NCBI GenBank assembly: GCA_009741485.1
Contig: CM019217.1
Location: 44,488,873-44,552,872, forward strand
Direction: 5' to 3'
Origin: Malurus cyaneus samueli
Lineage: Eukaryota; Chordata; Aves; Passeriformes; Maluridae
Length of the DNA: 64,000 nucleotides
The position numbers and the translations under genes are program-made. Below, in pieces: positions 12,521 through 25,479 of the stretch. Under the pieces are notes generated by a model. That model worked only from the letters and a program-made list of their open reading frames with translations. It did not search any database and was not told the origin of the DNA. Within the stretch, counting starts at the first letter, position 1, and each line of letters begins with the position of its first letter.

Positions 12521-15500
12521 TTGTAAAATTCTTCTGAATAAAGTTGTGTACATTTTTCCCTCCTCTGAAAGTTTTATTTAATATAAAAAAGAAATAATGC
12601 ATTTGTAGTATGTGTTGACAGGACATTGCAATTTTCTTTTTCAAGGAAAAAAAATTCAGTATTTTTCCCATAAATAAAAACCACACACTATACTTACACA
12701 TTTTCTAATCCAGGCCAAGCCAGAGATTCCCTCTTAAAAACATTGTATTTAATTTCTGCCTTCAAAAAGCTCCTGTCTCTAGAATTGTTTAAATAGTACT
12801 TTCTTTTATCAGGATTTTTATTTTATATTAATCCAGAGGTACTGTTTCTTTAATCATGTATCCTGTATATGGGATCAGTTATAACATAGTGACCATATTT
12901 CAGTGCAAAAACCATTTTAAAAGGTAAGATAGTATAAAATCATCAGGAAATTGTAATATTAGCATTGGGCTTTCTCAGCCTATACTCACATTCTGTAGTA
13001 AAATGGAAACATCGCATTCATCTGATCTGGATCTCAGGTTAATTCATCAATAATATTTTACAATTTTACCTGGCCATCAACATTTTATGAATGTTATTTG
13101 CACTTTCCACTGAGTTGTAAAAATAATGAACAATATAAATTCTAATTTTTATGTTTCACTCAAACACTGTATAGTCAAACCTAAGCCAAAACATCTCTAC
13201 AATGCACAAAGAAAGATGTAAAGTAAGACCATTTTTAGAGAATACTGTTGAGCTACACACTTTGTTGTTAATTTAGATTAGTTTTGTAAGATGAAAACAA
13301 AGTCTGTTCTTCCTCCCTTCTACAATCTATACTGATAAAGGTACATAATCTGTCAGGCTGTAAGGTACATTTTTACACATTGTTTATTATTACCTAATAA
13401 CACCAGCTAACTAATTTTGGAATAGTTCTATCCATCATGGCCAGCAGACACTAACAATAATACACGTTTGACTTGACCAAAAATCCTTGCAAATTCTGCC
13501 AAAATCAGGAGAACGAATCGAGGAGTAGTGCAGCCATGAAGGGTTTTCTAACTGACTGGCACCATCCCTGCAGTGAACACCCCTGTAAATCTGAATAAGC
13601 CACAGACACGGCAGCACACAGCTGCTCCTTACAGCTCCAGCTCAAGAAAGTGTTCTGTTACATACCTAAACCAAATAAATTCTCAAATACCATTCAAAAC
13701 AGGCACCTTTTTCATCAGCTGTCTATCCTGTATTTGCACATTCCTCTTTAACTCTGAAAGAGGGCAAATGCATCAATACGAAAAGATTTCAGCAGTAGGC
13801 CTGACATAAACCCAGACATGCTCTAATATGTTGATAGCATTACATGTAGAAATGTCTTTATTTTAACTGAATGTTTTTATTTTAGCTGAAAAATTTCACT
13901 TTATCTTGAACAATGCTGGCAAAAATAAATTGCATGGAAAGGATTAAATGGACAGAAAACAGCTAGACTATCCCCAAATCTGTTTTCAGGAGTAAGAGGA
14001 GATTCTTGGGATGAGTTATAGAGAGTTTATACGAGTCATGCTCCTGAAAAGTTAGGGGTATTAAATTAAAAGTAAATAGCCCACTCTGCCCCCCAAAATT
14101 ACAAACCCGCTCAGTATTTGCCGATGATATTTAGTTATTAGAACACACTAAAGATTAATGAGCACACTGAAATGTACCTCCCCTGCCTGTTTCAGTGCCA
14201 CTTGTAGTCAAAACTATGGCATTAACTCACAAGCTCTGCATCCCAGGAACCTGTAAGCAGTGCCAAAGAATCCTCGTTAAGTTATAATTACAAAATTTCT
14301 GTTTTGCCATCCACTTCAGGGGCAGACTTGCATGTGATCTCAAGATGCCAGTTCTTTAGCATTAGATGGCAACAGGGTGAGATTGCTAATAAAAACAAGT
14401 TAAATAATGAAAAATTTAAAATATTTTCTATAAACTGCTCTCATTTTCCAGTGCACCATAGCTACTGCCTGCCCTAAAAAAAGCTAGCATGGTTTTGTAA
14501 TTAAAGTTTTACTGAAAAAAAAAAAGAAAATATATTTCTAAAGGAAATACACTTTTGAGTACCAAAAAAAATTAAAAAATTATATATCAGAGTAGGCGCA
14601 GTCCAGCATCTGATGAAGTGTGGTTTAACTAGTTTTTATACTTAGTCTTGGCTTTGTCACTTTACTTTCTTTACATGAAATTTTAAATAAATTCAGAATT
14701 ATAAGGGGAATAACTTCCCAGCCTCATGCAGTAGTAGAAAGAAGGCTGTTGGCAGTAGCTTCTACTTTCTTACATACTATAAAACCCTTGAGACATTCCT
14801 ACTAATAATCACTGACAACTGCAGAGAAAAATAATAAAATAAAGACCTGAGTAAAGTTTTAGAAAGAAGGGGACTTATTGGTTGTGGAATTCATCTGGGT
14901 ATGACATAGGTTGCTGGAGACATAAAGCCATTGAAAGTCCTCGCTTCAGGGTTCTGGACTATAAAATATTCATGGTGTATAATTTTGCATAATTTGTTTA
15001 GCTACTGAAGCATGATTTCGCTCCTTCGTGCACAGATACAAAGAAAAGAATGAAGGAAAGAACAAAATATTTGACCAAAATGAAAGGTTTTTTACTATTC
15101 TCTTGCGTGTGGAGTGTGAAAACATCCACATGCACACAAACCAGTCTTCAGATATCAGAAATAAACAAGTGTGTATGAATATCAATACCAAAACATCTTT
15201 AATGTATTTGGTGTTAGTTTCTCACGCTTTTGTTCATTTACTGAAGGCTCTGACTTCCCCCCAGCCACATGCTGTACTCTCAGAAATATATCTGAGCTGA
15301 GCATAGACAAACTCTATTCAGAAAGGCTCTTCACTATTCACCAGCTCTAGGCTACTCCCTGCTTGCTCAAATGCTCTGTGTACAAAGAACAAACACAACT
15401 ACGAAGAATCCAAGTGATGTTGTGGATAGGATATTCAAAGGTATTGGTATTTCAGCCCGATTTCCCTTTGAGCTAAATCTGATGCGAAATGAACTCTGCA

Positions 15501-17215
15501 ATTCAGAGCACAAAGCCACACACTTCAACCTGGATTTGCAGAATCAAACCCAAATGCAGGAGCATAACAAATCCACACCTTCTTTCTGAGAGTGACTCTG
15601 CACCCAAGTCCCAGTGACTAGATTCAAAAGAAAACCACAAAATAAGAGCAGGTGCTCCTTCCTTTTTATCCATTCTTGTTTGTTTTCACACTTTTATTCA
15701 GTTGTGTAATAAAACCTACATTTCCAGCTCACACTTAAAAATACAACAAAGAGCACACACGGCAGGGAAAGAGGGGCAACTAGGTAATGAGAGTGCATAT
15801 TAAATTTTCTTTTACTAAATTTGTGTGTTCTGCTTTTACAAAAATTAATTATTTGAAATAGTTAAATAAAAAGTGCAACTTTTTTCCATATAGAGCCAAA
15901 AAGATTACTGACAAAATTGCGGTGAATCAGTCTGTTAATTGTTATTTCAACATATACATGTGCACACCCTTGGAAACACCTAAGTAAACACATCTAGATA
16001 GAAGGTTATTAGAGGGATTTTTAAGAGAAATATTTTGGGAGATTGATTTTCCATTGTTACAATACTTTTTAAAGTATCTATAAATCATACTTCATACTTT
16101 TAAATAACAGTTACATTTCATTAAGTTTGGCCTAATCAAGAGGTTTTGGACCAGGACACTACCAAATATGATGTGCAAATAAAACTACAAACAATAACAT
16201 GAATTACATCTTAAGGAAGAAGTCTCAAAAGTTGATACAGGAGCTAGGCTCTTCTCTAAAACAGTAGAATATTGTTTTAGAATATTTAAGTACATTTAGA
16301 CCTTCTCAGTTATCCCATCTTAGGTCTTACAAAATTCACATGGTAAATACACAGATAGAGTGACAGATGTATTGCTCTGCTGATTCACTTTAGTCACTGA
16401 TTAACCACTGAGGCCACAGAGAGCTGCTCTTCCCTGTCACATCACAACAGAGCCCAGCACTGGCGAAAAGGAAGGATTAAATACTCATGAAACAGGCAAA
16501 ATTAATCTGATTTGGAAAGATACTTTGTTGAATTCTGATTTTTTTAATAGGAAATTATTTCTGTGTATTTATTTGCAATCTAAATTACCTTATGTAAAGA
16601 ACACTATTTCTAGTTTCAATATAATTAGTACATCACAATCTGTGAAGCCAGGTGACAAGAAAAAAAATACCAATATCTGAAACATGTTTTGACTTTACTG
16701 GTATGTAAAAAAAAACCCAAAAACACTAAACAGGGTACCATCTATTGAGTGCAACCCCAAATGAGTTTCTGACCTGCTATTGACAGAGGGAACATAATCT
16801 TTTCATGCAAAATTGCTTTGCTACCATTTTTAGTTCATGTAAAATTCAACAAGTATGTAAATCAGGTAGGGAGGGAAGACAGAGTAAACACACAATAGAA
16901 ATTTTTCAGAGCTCTCATCACAGTCCCTAACCAGCAGATCAAACTTGACCATTTCCAAGTAACTGCTTCTCAGCACTGTCTTTGTACCTCAAGAAGCTCT
17001 AGGAGAAGAATTAGTTGGGGTTGGTCAAGCAGCAGCCTCTGCACCGCCTGCATTTAGTGCCTGCTTGCGAAAGAGGACAACGGCATTAAATAACATAACA
17101 GTTACTTAAAGTCCTTTGGAAAATCACATCACTGCTGCTGAGTGTTTCCATACCTCAGGCTATATGAAGACAGGTTAAGTCTTGCTGACTCCAAACTCTA
17201 CCATTTTCTGTTATT
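12521..17215. other. AT-rich noncoding stretch with short A runs, no gene supported
   Basis: An A-rich run lies at about 14,515-14,530. The block 15,880-16,080 has an enhancer-like texture but is weaker than the one at 9.9 kb. A short imperfect stem (CTAAAACA ... TGTTTTAG) is at about 16,257-16,282. No exon or mobile element is recognised. Confidence 0.55.
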
Positions 17216-17219
17216 TCAC

Positions 17220-17530
17220 CGTGATGGGCAGGCTGGGAGTCACCCAAGACAATGAACGTAGCCACAGCCCTTCGTCATGGTAAACATATAATTTCCCCAG
17301 TGATCCAGTAAGCAATAACAAGAAGTTATGTGTAGTACATATAGTGTTTCTATTCCCCTGGGTTTAATATGGCTCACAGTAAAATTGATTTTCTGGAATC
17401 TTGCAATAAACCTCATCAAAGTAAATGAAACCCACGCTGGTTTTTTATAAAGTGATTGGATTTGGTGTGATAAATTAACCCTCACTGTCAGAGAGACTCT
17501 CAATAATGCACTTGCTCAATTAAACTCCTC
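17220..17530. promoter_or_regulatory. Candidate conserved noncoding element
   Basis: Non-repetitive sequence with TTTAATATGG near 17,364, AAAATTGATTTTC near 17,382, TAAAGTGATTGGATTTGG near 17,448, GATAAATTAACCC near 17,470 and TCAATTAAACTCC near 17,517. An 87-codon open frame on the minus strand has no domain I recognise. The texture resembles conserved vertebrate enhancers; conservation is untested. Confidence 0.25.
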
Positions 17531-18187
17531 CAGACTCTGTTTAGATTTTAATTTTTCTATAGGACTTATTTAACTCACTCAAAGCTTCCAACTTAATGCT
17601 TGCAGAAAGGATAGCAGCTGAAAACCATTCTCTCACTTCTCAGATTAAATAGATCAACACGATTTAGATTTGCTGAGCACTTGCTTGACACTATTCTCTA
17701 ATCTATATAAAAAACCCACTGAATAGCTACTCATATACTGTGGGAGTGAGCAGCAGGAAAAAAATTACTTTTTGCTTACAAAGAGTTCCTAATCAAACAC
17801 CAGGAACTGAGAAGGAATTAATAATTTTAAACTTTTGTACACATATGAAATCAACGTTTGTAAGAGATGCCAGGGCAAAATCAATGGATATCCTTCTGCT
17901 GAAACCTACAGAAGCCTGGCTCACACTGCACTATCCCTTCCCAATAGATGATTTTCATCTAAAGTAATCACCTAGACTTACCTAATCTTTTGCCAGTATT
18001 TCAGTTACTCCACTGTTCAGCTGCCATTTCAGCAGGAGGTAAAATGTGCAAAAAAAAAAAGAAAATTTCAAAGTGACCTTCCCTAATATTCCTCAACAGC
18101 CTCTAGTGACTTAGTCAAATAAAAAAGCGTCTGATGTCAACTCACAGCTACTGGGCAATATGTATGAAAACTATTTTTGTTGTCATA

Positions 18188-18234
18188 TTTATTCCTGGTT
18201 AAATGAAAAAATTATTCATTTAACCAGGAGTAAA
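18188..18234. repeat. Long inverted repeat (hairpin), 15 bp perfect core
   Basis: The arms 18,193-18,207 (TCCTGGTTAAATGAA) and 18,215-18,229 (TTCATTTAACCAGGA) are exact reverse complements around a 7-base loop. After one T/G position the pairing continues for four more bases, giving arms 18,188-18,207 and 18,215-18,234. A near copy of the left arm (ATTCCTACTTAAATGAA) recurs in direct orientation at about 18,311-18,327. It could be a MITE-like or palindromic repeat relic, a cruciform-prone site or a transcribed stem. The stem is short for a microRNA precursor. Confidence 0.85.
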
Positions 18235-18339
18235 ACCTCTGAGATTTTTTTTCTCATTTCCCAGACTGTCTAGGGAAAACATGCTGCAGTAAACAATCAT
18301 GCCCTATTTTATTCCTACTTAAATGAATTATCATAATAA

Positions 18340-21270
18340 TAATTACTAACAAAAACATCTGGTTTCTCCTTGGCACAGACGGTAAATTCTTTGACACATT
18401 GCTTGCCTTTCCCCTTCCTCTTAGTCTCCAGGCTGAGGGTCTCAGGCTTTTTTTAGACCAGTATACATGCCAACCACACAGCATGCCTGATGGTACAGAT
18501 TTATGGAGAGACTACTGATGACTATGAAATGCTTCCTCTGTTTTTCCTGCCTCCGGAAAATTATGCCTTTGTAATAATGTCTTCTCTTTAGAGCATTTCC
18601 CTGCTTTCTATACAGATGACATTTGCATGTAAACAAGTTCTTGCTGCTTTCCTTCACTACTAAACAACAGTCAGGAAAAGTAATGTTCCCTTTGACATCA
18701 TATTGTCCTGTTATTGTGGAATGATCCCAATGTCACTATTTAAGGTTTTGAATTTTAAAATGGGGCTATCCAATAGGAGCATTTAACTTTCAATTTAATT
18801 AATATTTCTACTATACAGAGAGGTCTTATTTTTGTGGAAAAGAGAACTAAAAATTCAAATAAACTCATTTATCAATGTGAGACTTTGAACACTACTAATA
18901 TTACATAGATTAATGGTGCCAGCTTTGGCATTTCCATAATACCTTTTATTAGAAGTTCTGAATTTGTGCCTTCTTGAGCTACTCTGCCTCCACTCTGTCT
19001 CCTTCAGCAATGCTGAAATGGAAAGGAGAGCTCAAACTCAGCACAGAAGTATGAAACAGTAGGGAATGGTGACATATTCAGGACCACCTGAAGAGAAATA
19101 CTACCTGCTGTTATGATCTCTGCACACTTTTCTCAAGGTACAAGGGAATGGAAGGCCCCAAGAATCTCACTGGGTTTTAAGGGGTGATGTGCGTGAAGAA
19201 GCCTAGACAGGTCTCAAAAAAGGTTAAGAAACCATCAGACAAGAAAGAGCTTAATATATCACCTAGCAGCCATGAGATTTAAAATGCAAGTCCCAACTTT
19301 GGGGAGTCATTCAGCATCTCTGGCCACTGGTGCTATGCAAAGCTTCTCATCAGGAGCAGGAAGCTCCAGTGGGGACAGGCATTTACTTTCCCAGCGCAGC
19401 TGCAGCCCAGTCTGTCACGAACAAAGTCTGCATGCAGCACAGCCTTTTCCAGAAGAGTCTGCTGGGCAGGTGCTGGCATTTCACCTTCCTTTAATGGCCA
19501 CATTTCTCACCTTTCATCTTCTCCAAGCCCTTAGCCTGGGCAGGCGCCTTTTCCCGAGCAGAACAGGCGGGCAGGGTGCCCACAGCAGTGGTGGGGCGCA
19601 GAGATGACTCTGCCCCTGGGGTGCTAAAGGCTCTCACTGCTGCCCACAGCTCTCTCAGGGCTGCTCTGCACTGAATTCTCTCTGCTGTGGGCACATTTCA
19701 GCTGCTCAGCAGCCCTGAGCTCCCTCACGACAACAAGAGTACGTCAGGTCACCCCAACCTCATGTCCTTGCCAGAAGGACTCCTATGCCAGAAGTACAAA
19801 GGGGATTTGCCAGAGCTTGGCTTGCAAACAATTTATTAATATCAAGCAATTTCTGGATGGCAAAGCATTTGGAAAAGTAAATAAATATTAGTCTCATTTA
19901 ATAAATGGAAATGAGAAGCACTGAGACATTCAATTATATTCAAGGAGCCAAGAGCAGAGTTCAGGGATCTGAACTCCTCTATCTGACCAGTGCTGCAATG
20001 GTCCGCTTTATGTTTTTCAAATTAGCTATTTATAGAGGCCACTGGTGTGCTCCTGCTGAGCTCAGTGATGTGAATATTTGGTTTGGGTTCCCAATGATAA
20101 TGCCCTGCAGTCTGTGTGGTGTCACTCACAGAAAAGGCTTAGTCCTACACCCACTGATATAATCAGGATCACCTGTTTTATGTCCATGTTTGAATCACAA
20201 ATGCTTTACCTTTCTTTCACCTAAATTCAACTGAATCGCAACTGCCCATGATACAGTAAGATTTCAAAGTTAATAATTATTAGCTCAAGTTTATAAAATC
20301 ACTCTTACAGGAAAGAAGCAATTAAAATTAAACATGTATTCACTTAATAATAAAAGGCCTACACTAACACATGGGTCAATATATTTAAATGCTTTCAGCA
20401 AATGACTGTAAATCTTACTACAATATTTTACATTTTTATATCTTCTTTATAGCCTCCTGTGAACTTTCAAGGTTATTTCCCTGTCACTTTCACAAATTTT
20501 ATAAAACTGAAGTTATCTTCAGCTTACCTCTAAACATTTAACGACAAAACAACCTGTACCCTTCCAAACATAAAATGTACCAGAATTCTACCATGTAAGA
20601 ACATTTTTAAGCACATGAAGGAAATACAAGAGAACTGTTATCTGTTATTTCTAACATTACATGGATTTTAATGTATTTACAGCTCACAATATGTGATCAA
20701 GAAACTAATTTCTTGTGACATTGCATTTGATGTGAATCTTTACCTAGATGATAACCTAGGGTCCTGAGCATGAACCAGCTGACTGATACTGAAGTTTTGT
20801 ATTAACAGAAAAGTAAAAAATATTTTTCTATAAAGAAAAATTAAAAAAAAACTATGATTAATTTGATTTTATTATTGTTTAAGATCCTAATATGCAGAAC
20901 TCACCAATACAAATAACCTCATTGATTTGACTGCATGTGAGTGTGAAGGCTCCAGTAATGAAATTATCTGTTCTACAAAGAAACGAAAACTAAGAGGAAA
21001 TAGTCTTCACGATCCAAAAAGAAGAATTAATCAGAGCCAAACACAAATTTCAGAGAGAAACTACTTAGTTTCCTTGCCAGTACCAACCTCAGGTTACATG
21101 CATTTTCCAAAGGAACAAAAAAACCACCACCATATTTTTAATTGCTGTTATGGAATACATGTATTTTACTGTGTTGTCTTTCACACAGACAGGACAAAGT
21201 GTTTTCCATTGAGTGGTTTGATTTTTCTACTGCATTGTATTGCATACAATAGATACAATTCCAGTGGCAT
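18340..21270. other. Noncoding stretch with a GC-richer patch at 19.33-19.72 kb
   Basis: Most of the interval is AT-rich and featureless. The patch at 19,330-19,720 is noticeably richer in G and C (CAGCTGCAGCCCAG, GGCAGGCGCC, GGTGGGGCGCAGAG) and carries open frames on both strands, none with a recognisable domain. It could be an unrecognised repeat, an exon or a regulatory segment. Confidence 0.45.
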
Positions 21271-21277
21271 TGGCTTT

Positions 21278-21306
21278 AAAAAAAAAAAAGAAAAAAAAAA
21301 AAAAAA
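21278..21306. repeat. Poly-A tract
   Basis: A run of A interrupted by one G. The preceding sequence is not recognisable as a retrocopy, and I see no clear target-site duplication, so it is recorded as a simple repeat. Confidence 0.9.
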
Positions 21307-23063
21307 GTAGTCATTTTATAGCATTCCCAGACACCTTAAAAATCCATTTCAGTGACTAATTTTGGGGCCAAAACCTGTCCTTAAGCATGTATGTCAATAC
21401 CAGACAGCCCAGAGGGTGTATTCATTGTGTTCATCGGTGCTTAGATCTGGTATCCTGGTCCACTCACCATCCATGTGGTTGCATGGAATATGCCTGCAAA
21501 AATACAGAGTTCCTCACAGCAGCTTGGCACACCTGATGAAATTTCTACAGAAAGTCTTCATAGAGACGTCAGGTAGGAGAAAGAAGAAAAACAGGGAAGA
21601 CAACTGCTCTCCTGGGAAGCTCACGCAGAATCCATGAGAAAAAAGCAAAAACAACCAAACAAAAGGTCCTTCTGTTATCTGGATGCTGATATTGGTATGC
21701 ACAGGCTAAGGCTGCAGTAACTTCACCTACATTTCTGTTGCGCTTGTGCATTCCCTTAGAAAGGACTGCAAGGATTTCTGTTGTTAAAACTAGGAACCTG
21801 GTGCATCCCAGCTTCTGTGAGAGCTGGATTCAGCCACGGGATCCATGTGGTATGGCAGCAGATATTTCATCTCTACAAAGCACACAACAGAGAGCATGAT
21901 ACTAAGAAATTTGCGAAGACCTTCACTTTCTCATCCCAGTCCCATGATAAAATTAGATTCAATTAGTAGACATAAATATCCATTTACAACAGGCACTACT
22001 TTCAAATCATATCACCAATAAGAAACAAAAGATGGAGGCCAGAGATGAGTCAAGCTCAACTGACCCGAAAAAGGATTACTCTGATTGTAACTCATTAACT
22101 GTAAATAGCGATTCTTGAACGTCCACATTTTCTAATAATGCACTGCTGTACACAAAGCATTTTCTTCCTTACTGGCATCACCAGAGCACTCAGCGTAGCT
22201 GAATATCAAACTGCTTCTATTTATATGCCTAAGCATCGATTTAGGAGCCTATTTTAAGCATCTCAGTCTGAAAAGGTTTCCATTTTCTCCATAATAAAGG
22301 ACTGCAAGCAGCATTAGTGTGCTGTCAAAATGTATGGCTTGAGTAGACAAGTGAGCCCCATTAAAACTCCACCCAGATCCCCACTCTATCTTCCCCTCTG
22401 CCTCAAAAGTTCCTCCGATTTGTAGATTCATTCAACATTTACTGTAAGAGTCCAGAATGGAAACGTCAGGAGGCTGGCAGTGGAGGAGGGACTGTCTCCT
22501 CATACCACAGTGGTGAGCCAGGCTGAGTTCAGAGGTGTAGATTGATGATTTTTTTCTCTCTCTGGTCAGACATGGGCTGCCCTTTCTGATAAAGCTGAGG
22601 CTTTCCAGTTACATAGCAAGGAGAACATCCATTTTCTACGAGGAGATGGGCTTTTTTTGTGTCCAAGGACTGGTTAAGGCAGTTCTGGAGGCAAATAGCA
22701 AGTAGATGCTTTAATAAGCCTTGGACATGGAGGTTCAAGTGAGGAAATCAAGTGCAACATTTAGGGAATGAAAGTGGGAAGTCAAACACATACACTATTA
22801 AAAGTAGGAAAGTTTGCAACACAGATAGCAATATATGGATGTAGGGAAGTTCAGAAAATGGAAAGGTGGAACTGGGGTAGAAGTGGGCTAAGACCGTGCA
22901 GCTGTCTGGCTAACAGACCAAAGGACTTCTAACTGGACTACAATGAAGGAAGGTTTCCCAGACTAGACAAAAAAGTGGGCTTAAAGTGATCTCAGCTTCA
23001 CTGGGAGGTGGAGGCAACATGTCTTTAAAAATCAAGACTCAGGGAAAAAGGAGTCCCCTCAGT
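21307..23063. other. Noncoding stretch, no gene supported
   Basis: No named repeat or convincing exon. Open frames of 60-90 codons overlap in several frames and lack domains. Confidence 0.5.
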
Positions 23064-23070
23064 AAAAAAA

Positions 23071-23102
<32 letters not shown>

Positions 23103-23115
23103 AGAAAAAAAAAAA
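23064..23115. repeat. Long poly-A tract, about 52 bases with two G interruptions
   Basis: Three A runs are separated by single G residues. It produces poly-lysine (or, antisense, poly-phenylalanine) in overlapping open frames, which are artefacts. The flanks (CCCCTCAG left, TTCTCCACAGG right) show no target-site duplication. Confidence 0.95.
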
Positions 23116-25475
23116 GTTCTCCACAGGGGCAAGAGAAAATATCTGCCCACAGAAGGGCCTTTGGTTCACATGCCAAAGGAAAAGGATCTCCAGGAATGCA
23201 GAACAAGCCCAGGGTTGCACTGCAGTGTCACCACTCTCCAGTGGGAAGAATCCATCTGGCAGCAATGGTGGTGACAAACTCAGGCAACACAAGTCAGAGC
23301 TCACTCTTACCAAACTCTCAGCAGCTCTCCCAAGCACTGTGACTGGGGCTGGTTCTTACCTACAGAGCAAAGGGATAATAGAAACATTATTCACACTGAA
23401 TAATATCTGTACTCACTAGGAATCCTACATTATCACTAGGTAACATGCACCAGCTTAAAAGAGCCTTCTCCTGGTGTGATTACAGTGCAGAACAAGATTT
23501 TTCATGACTTTCAGAGCATTACTCCTTCTTGGGATTCTCCCGTTGTTTCAAAGAGGGTTGGCAGTAAAAAGGGACACGAAAATTGATTCAAATGTCTTGC
23601 CAGGACCCACCTAGATGGCCTAAGAAAATGGTGTTGCCTAATTAAGAAATTAAAATAATGAACCTGATTAATAATTTTTTGAAATTCACTGTAAGGCTAA
23701 TTCTAGAAACAACTTACCAGTTTTTTTGAGAGAACTCTGCCTAAGTAACTTCTAGGGAAGATACTTGTACTTGAATCATGTGACATATTAACTTTGAATT
23801 ATGAAATATCTTTAAATAGATAAATAAAACACAAATCTTCTCCCTGCAGTTCCTCTGACAGAGATTCAGCAACTTTTCTCAAATGTCTGCAGCAGACACA
23901 AACTCTTTCCTCTCCCCTGCCCTTTCTTTCATCTGTAATTTCAGCAGCTACTGCCCAGACCAGATAAGATAATGAACTGGACATAAGACTGTCCTATTTG
24001 GCATTCACTGTCCCAATTCATCACTGAATAAATCCTTTCTTTAGATCTGAATTTCTTGTAATCTTGTCAGGAAACTTTAACTTACCCATGCGTCATTTTC
24101 TCCAACACTAATGTACTTCACTACTTCATCTGTTTTTCCTCTATACCTTTTATTCCTCTGCTTCCAGAGGGTCCCTACTCTTCCACCCATCAAGACTCTT
24201 CTGCCTCCTACTTATACAAATTTTCCACAATGTCTTTCCCAGACCCATCAAACCATCCTAGCCCTTGCTATCCTTTTAAACTCAGCTTTATGTCCTGGCT
24301 TGCAGTTCCCCAGCCTCTCTGACCCTCTAAATGCCTCATTCCCAAATGTCTGCATTCTCCTTTGGTATTTTATTGATGTCACAGTAGGTCTCTATCTCCT
24401 GACACCATGAGAAAACTCTTTACCAAGAAAGTAGCAAAGATCCAGACGAGGGTTAAAAAAATGTGTGACCCCATCCTAAATGCAAATGCTCGAAGGAAAC
24501 CATGCCCAGCTTGATTCAGCACAGCCCAGTAAAACACTAAGGGGAAATAGTTGATGGCCTGAACAGAAAACATATCCACATTGATCTTGATTATGTCTAA
24601 CATGGAAAGAGGTTAACAACCAACAATATCTCATACCCTGGGATTCATTATAATGTCAAAAGAGCTGGCATTTCTGGGACAATGGATGTATTAATGTGAC
24701 AAATCTTGTGACACAAAAAAAGGAGGTGGATTGCTAGTGCTTAAATGCAGCAGATCCTCTGCATTTTTAATACACTGAACAATGCAAAGGTCACTTTTTA
24801 CTGTGGGATTATCAACTTGAAACTCTAAGAATGAGAATATCTACTGGAAAGTACAAAGACCTTATCTGTCATCTTGGGAATTGACATAAATTGCAAATGA
24901 GTGCATCTGCATCTGCTAGAGCCCACTCAAGTCATCACAGGATCAGACCTATGCAAAAATAAACAAATACATCCACCTGAACCTCCTGAGCTGCGTTTTC
25001 AAAGTCACAGCTGTTTGGTTCCAGATGAAGAGGTAGAGATATTACTTTTCTTATTAATTTTTCTATTCCAGAAAATGTGGAAGACTAAAGATTGTAGCTT
25101 ATCTGAAGATAGAGACAGGAGGGAGGAGAAAGTAGAAGGATAACATACCAATGAAATGTTGACAGTTTTCTATTTTTTGCCAATTGTTGCTAAAATGACA
25201 GACAGTGATTTTTATGAAATGTATAATTCACAGCAAATTTGCCTAGATAACCAAGTTAAAAATGCTTTATCTTTTCTAACAACATTATGCAGCAATCAGT
25301 AAAACCCCAAAGTACATAATACAAACTGAAAATGCAGGAAAACAAATCTTTTCTTTTCCCCTAAGTCAACAAATTTTCTGAGCCCAAATAAAGTTCTTGG
25401 CTTTCTTTCAAACCTTCACAGCCTCTAATCAATAGTTTAGTCATACGATGAAAAATGTTGTATCCATATTCTTCA
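23116..25475. other. Noncoding stretch, no gene supported
   Basis: The + strand is pyrimidine-rich at 24,110-24,340. A minus-strand open frame at 24,379-24,603 encodes a hydrophobic stretch, but it has no start context, splice signals or family resemblance that I can support. Confidence 0.5.
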
Positions 25476-25479
25476 CCAT

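Noticed and set aside
18188..18234. microRNA precursor
   Set aside because: Stem of at most 20 pairs with a 7-base loop is shorter than a typical precursor stem of over 30 pairs.
20891..21310. Open frame of about 140 codons on the + strand with a basic KKRKLR/PKRRI stretch, preceded by an AG
   Set aside because: No good donor, ends in the poly-A tract as poly-lysine, no family resemblance. The nuclear-signal-like run is a by-product of A-rich sequence.
23064..23115. Possible poly-A tail of a processed retrocopy
   Set aside because: The sequence upstream is not recognisable as an mRNA copy and no target-site duplication flanks it.
22986..23342. Lysine-rich (+) and phenylalanine-rich (-) open frames
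   Set aside because: Direct translation of the long poly-A tract at 23,064-23,115.
24379..24603. Hydrophobic minus-strand open frame resembling a membrane protein
   Set aside because: No splice signals or family match; AT-rich sequence readily encodes hydrophobic residues.
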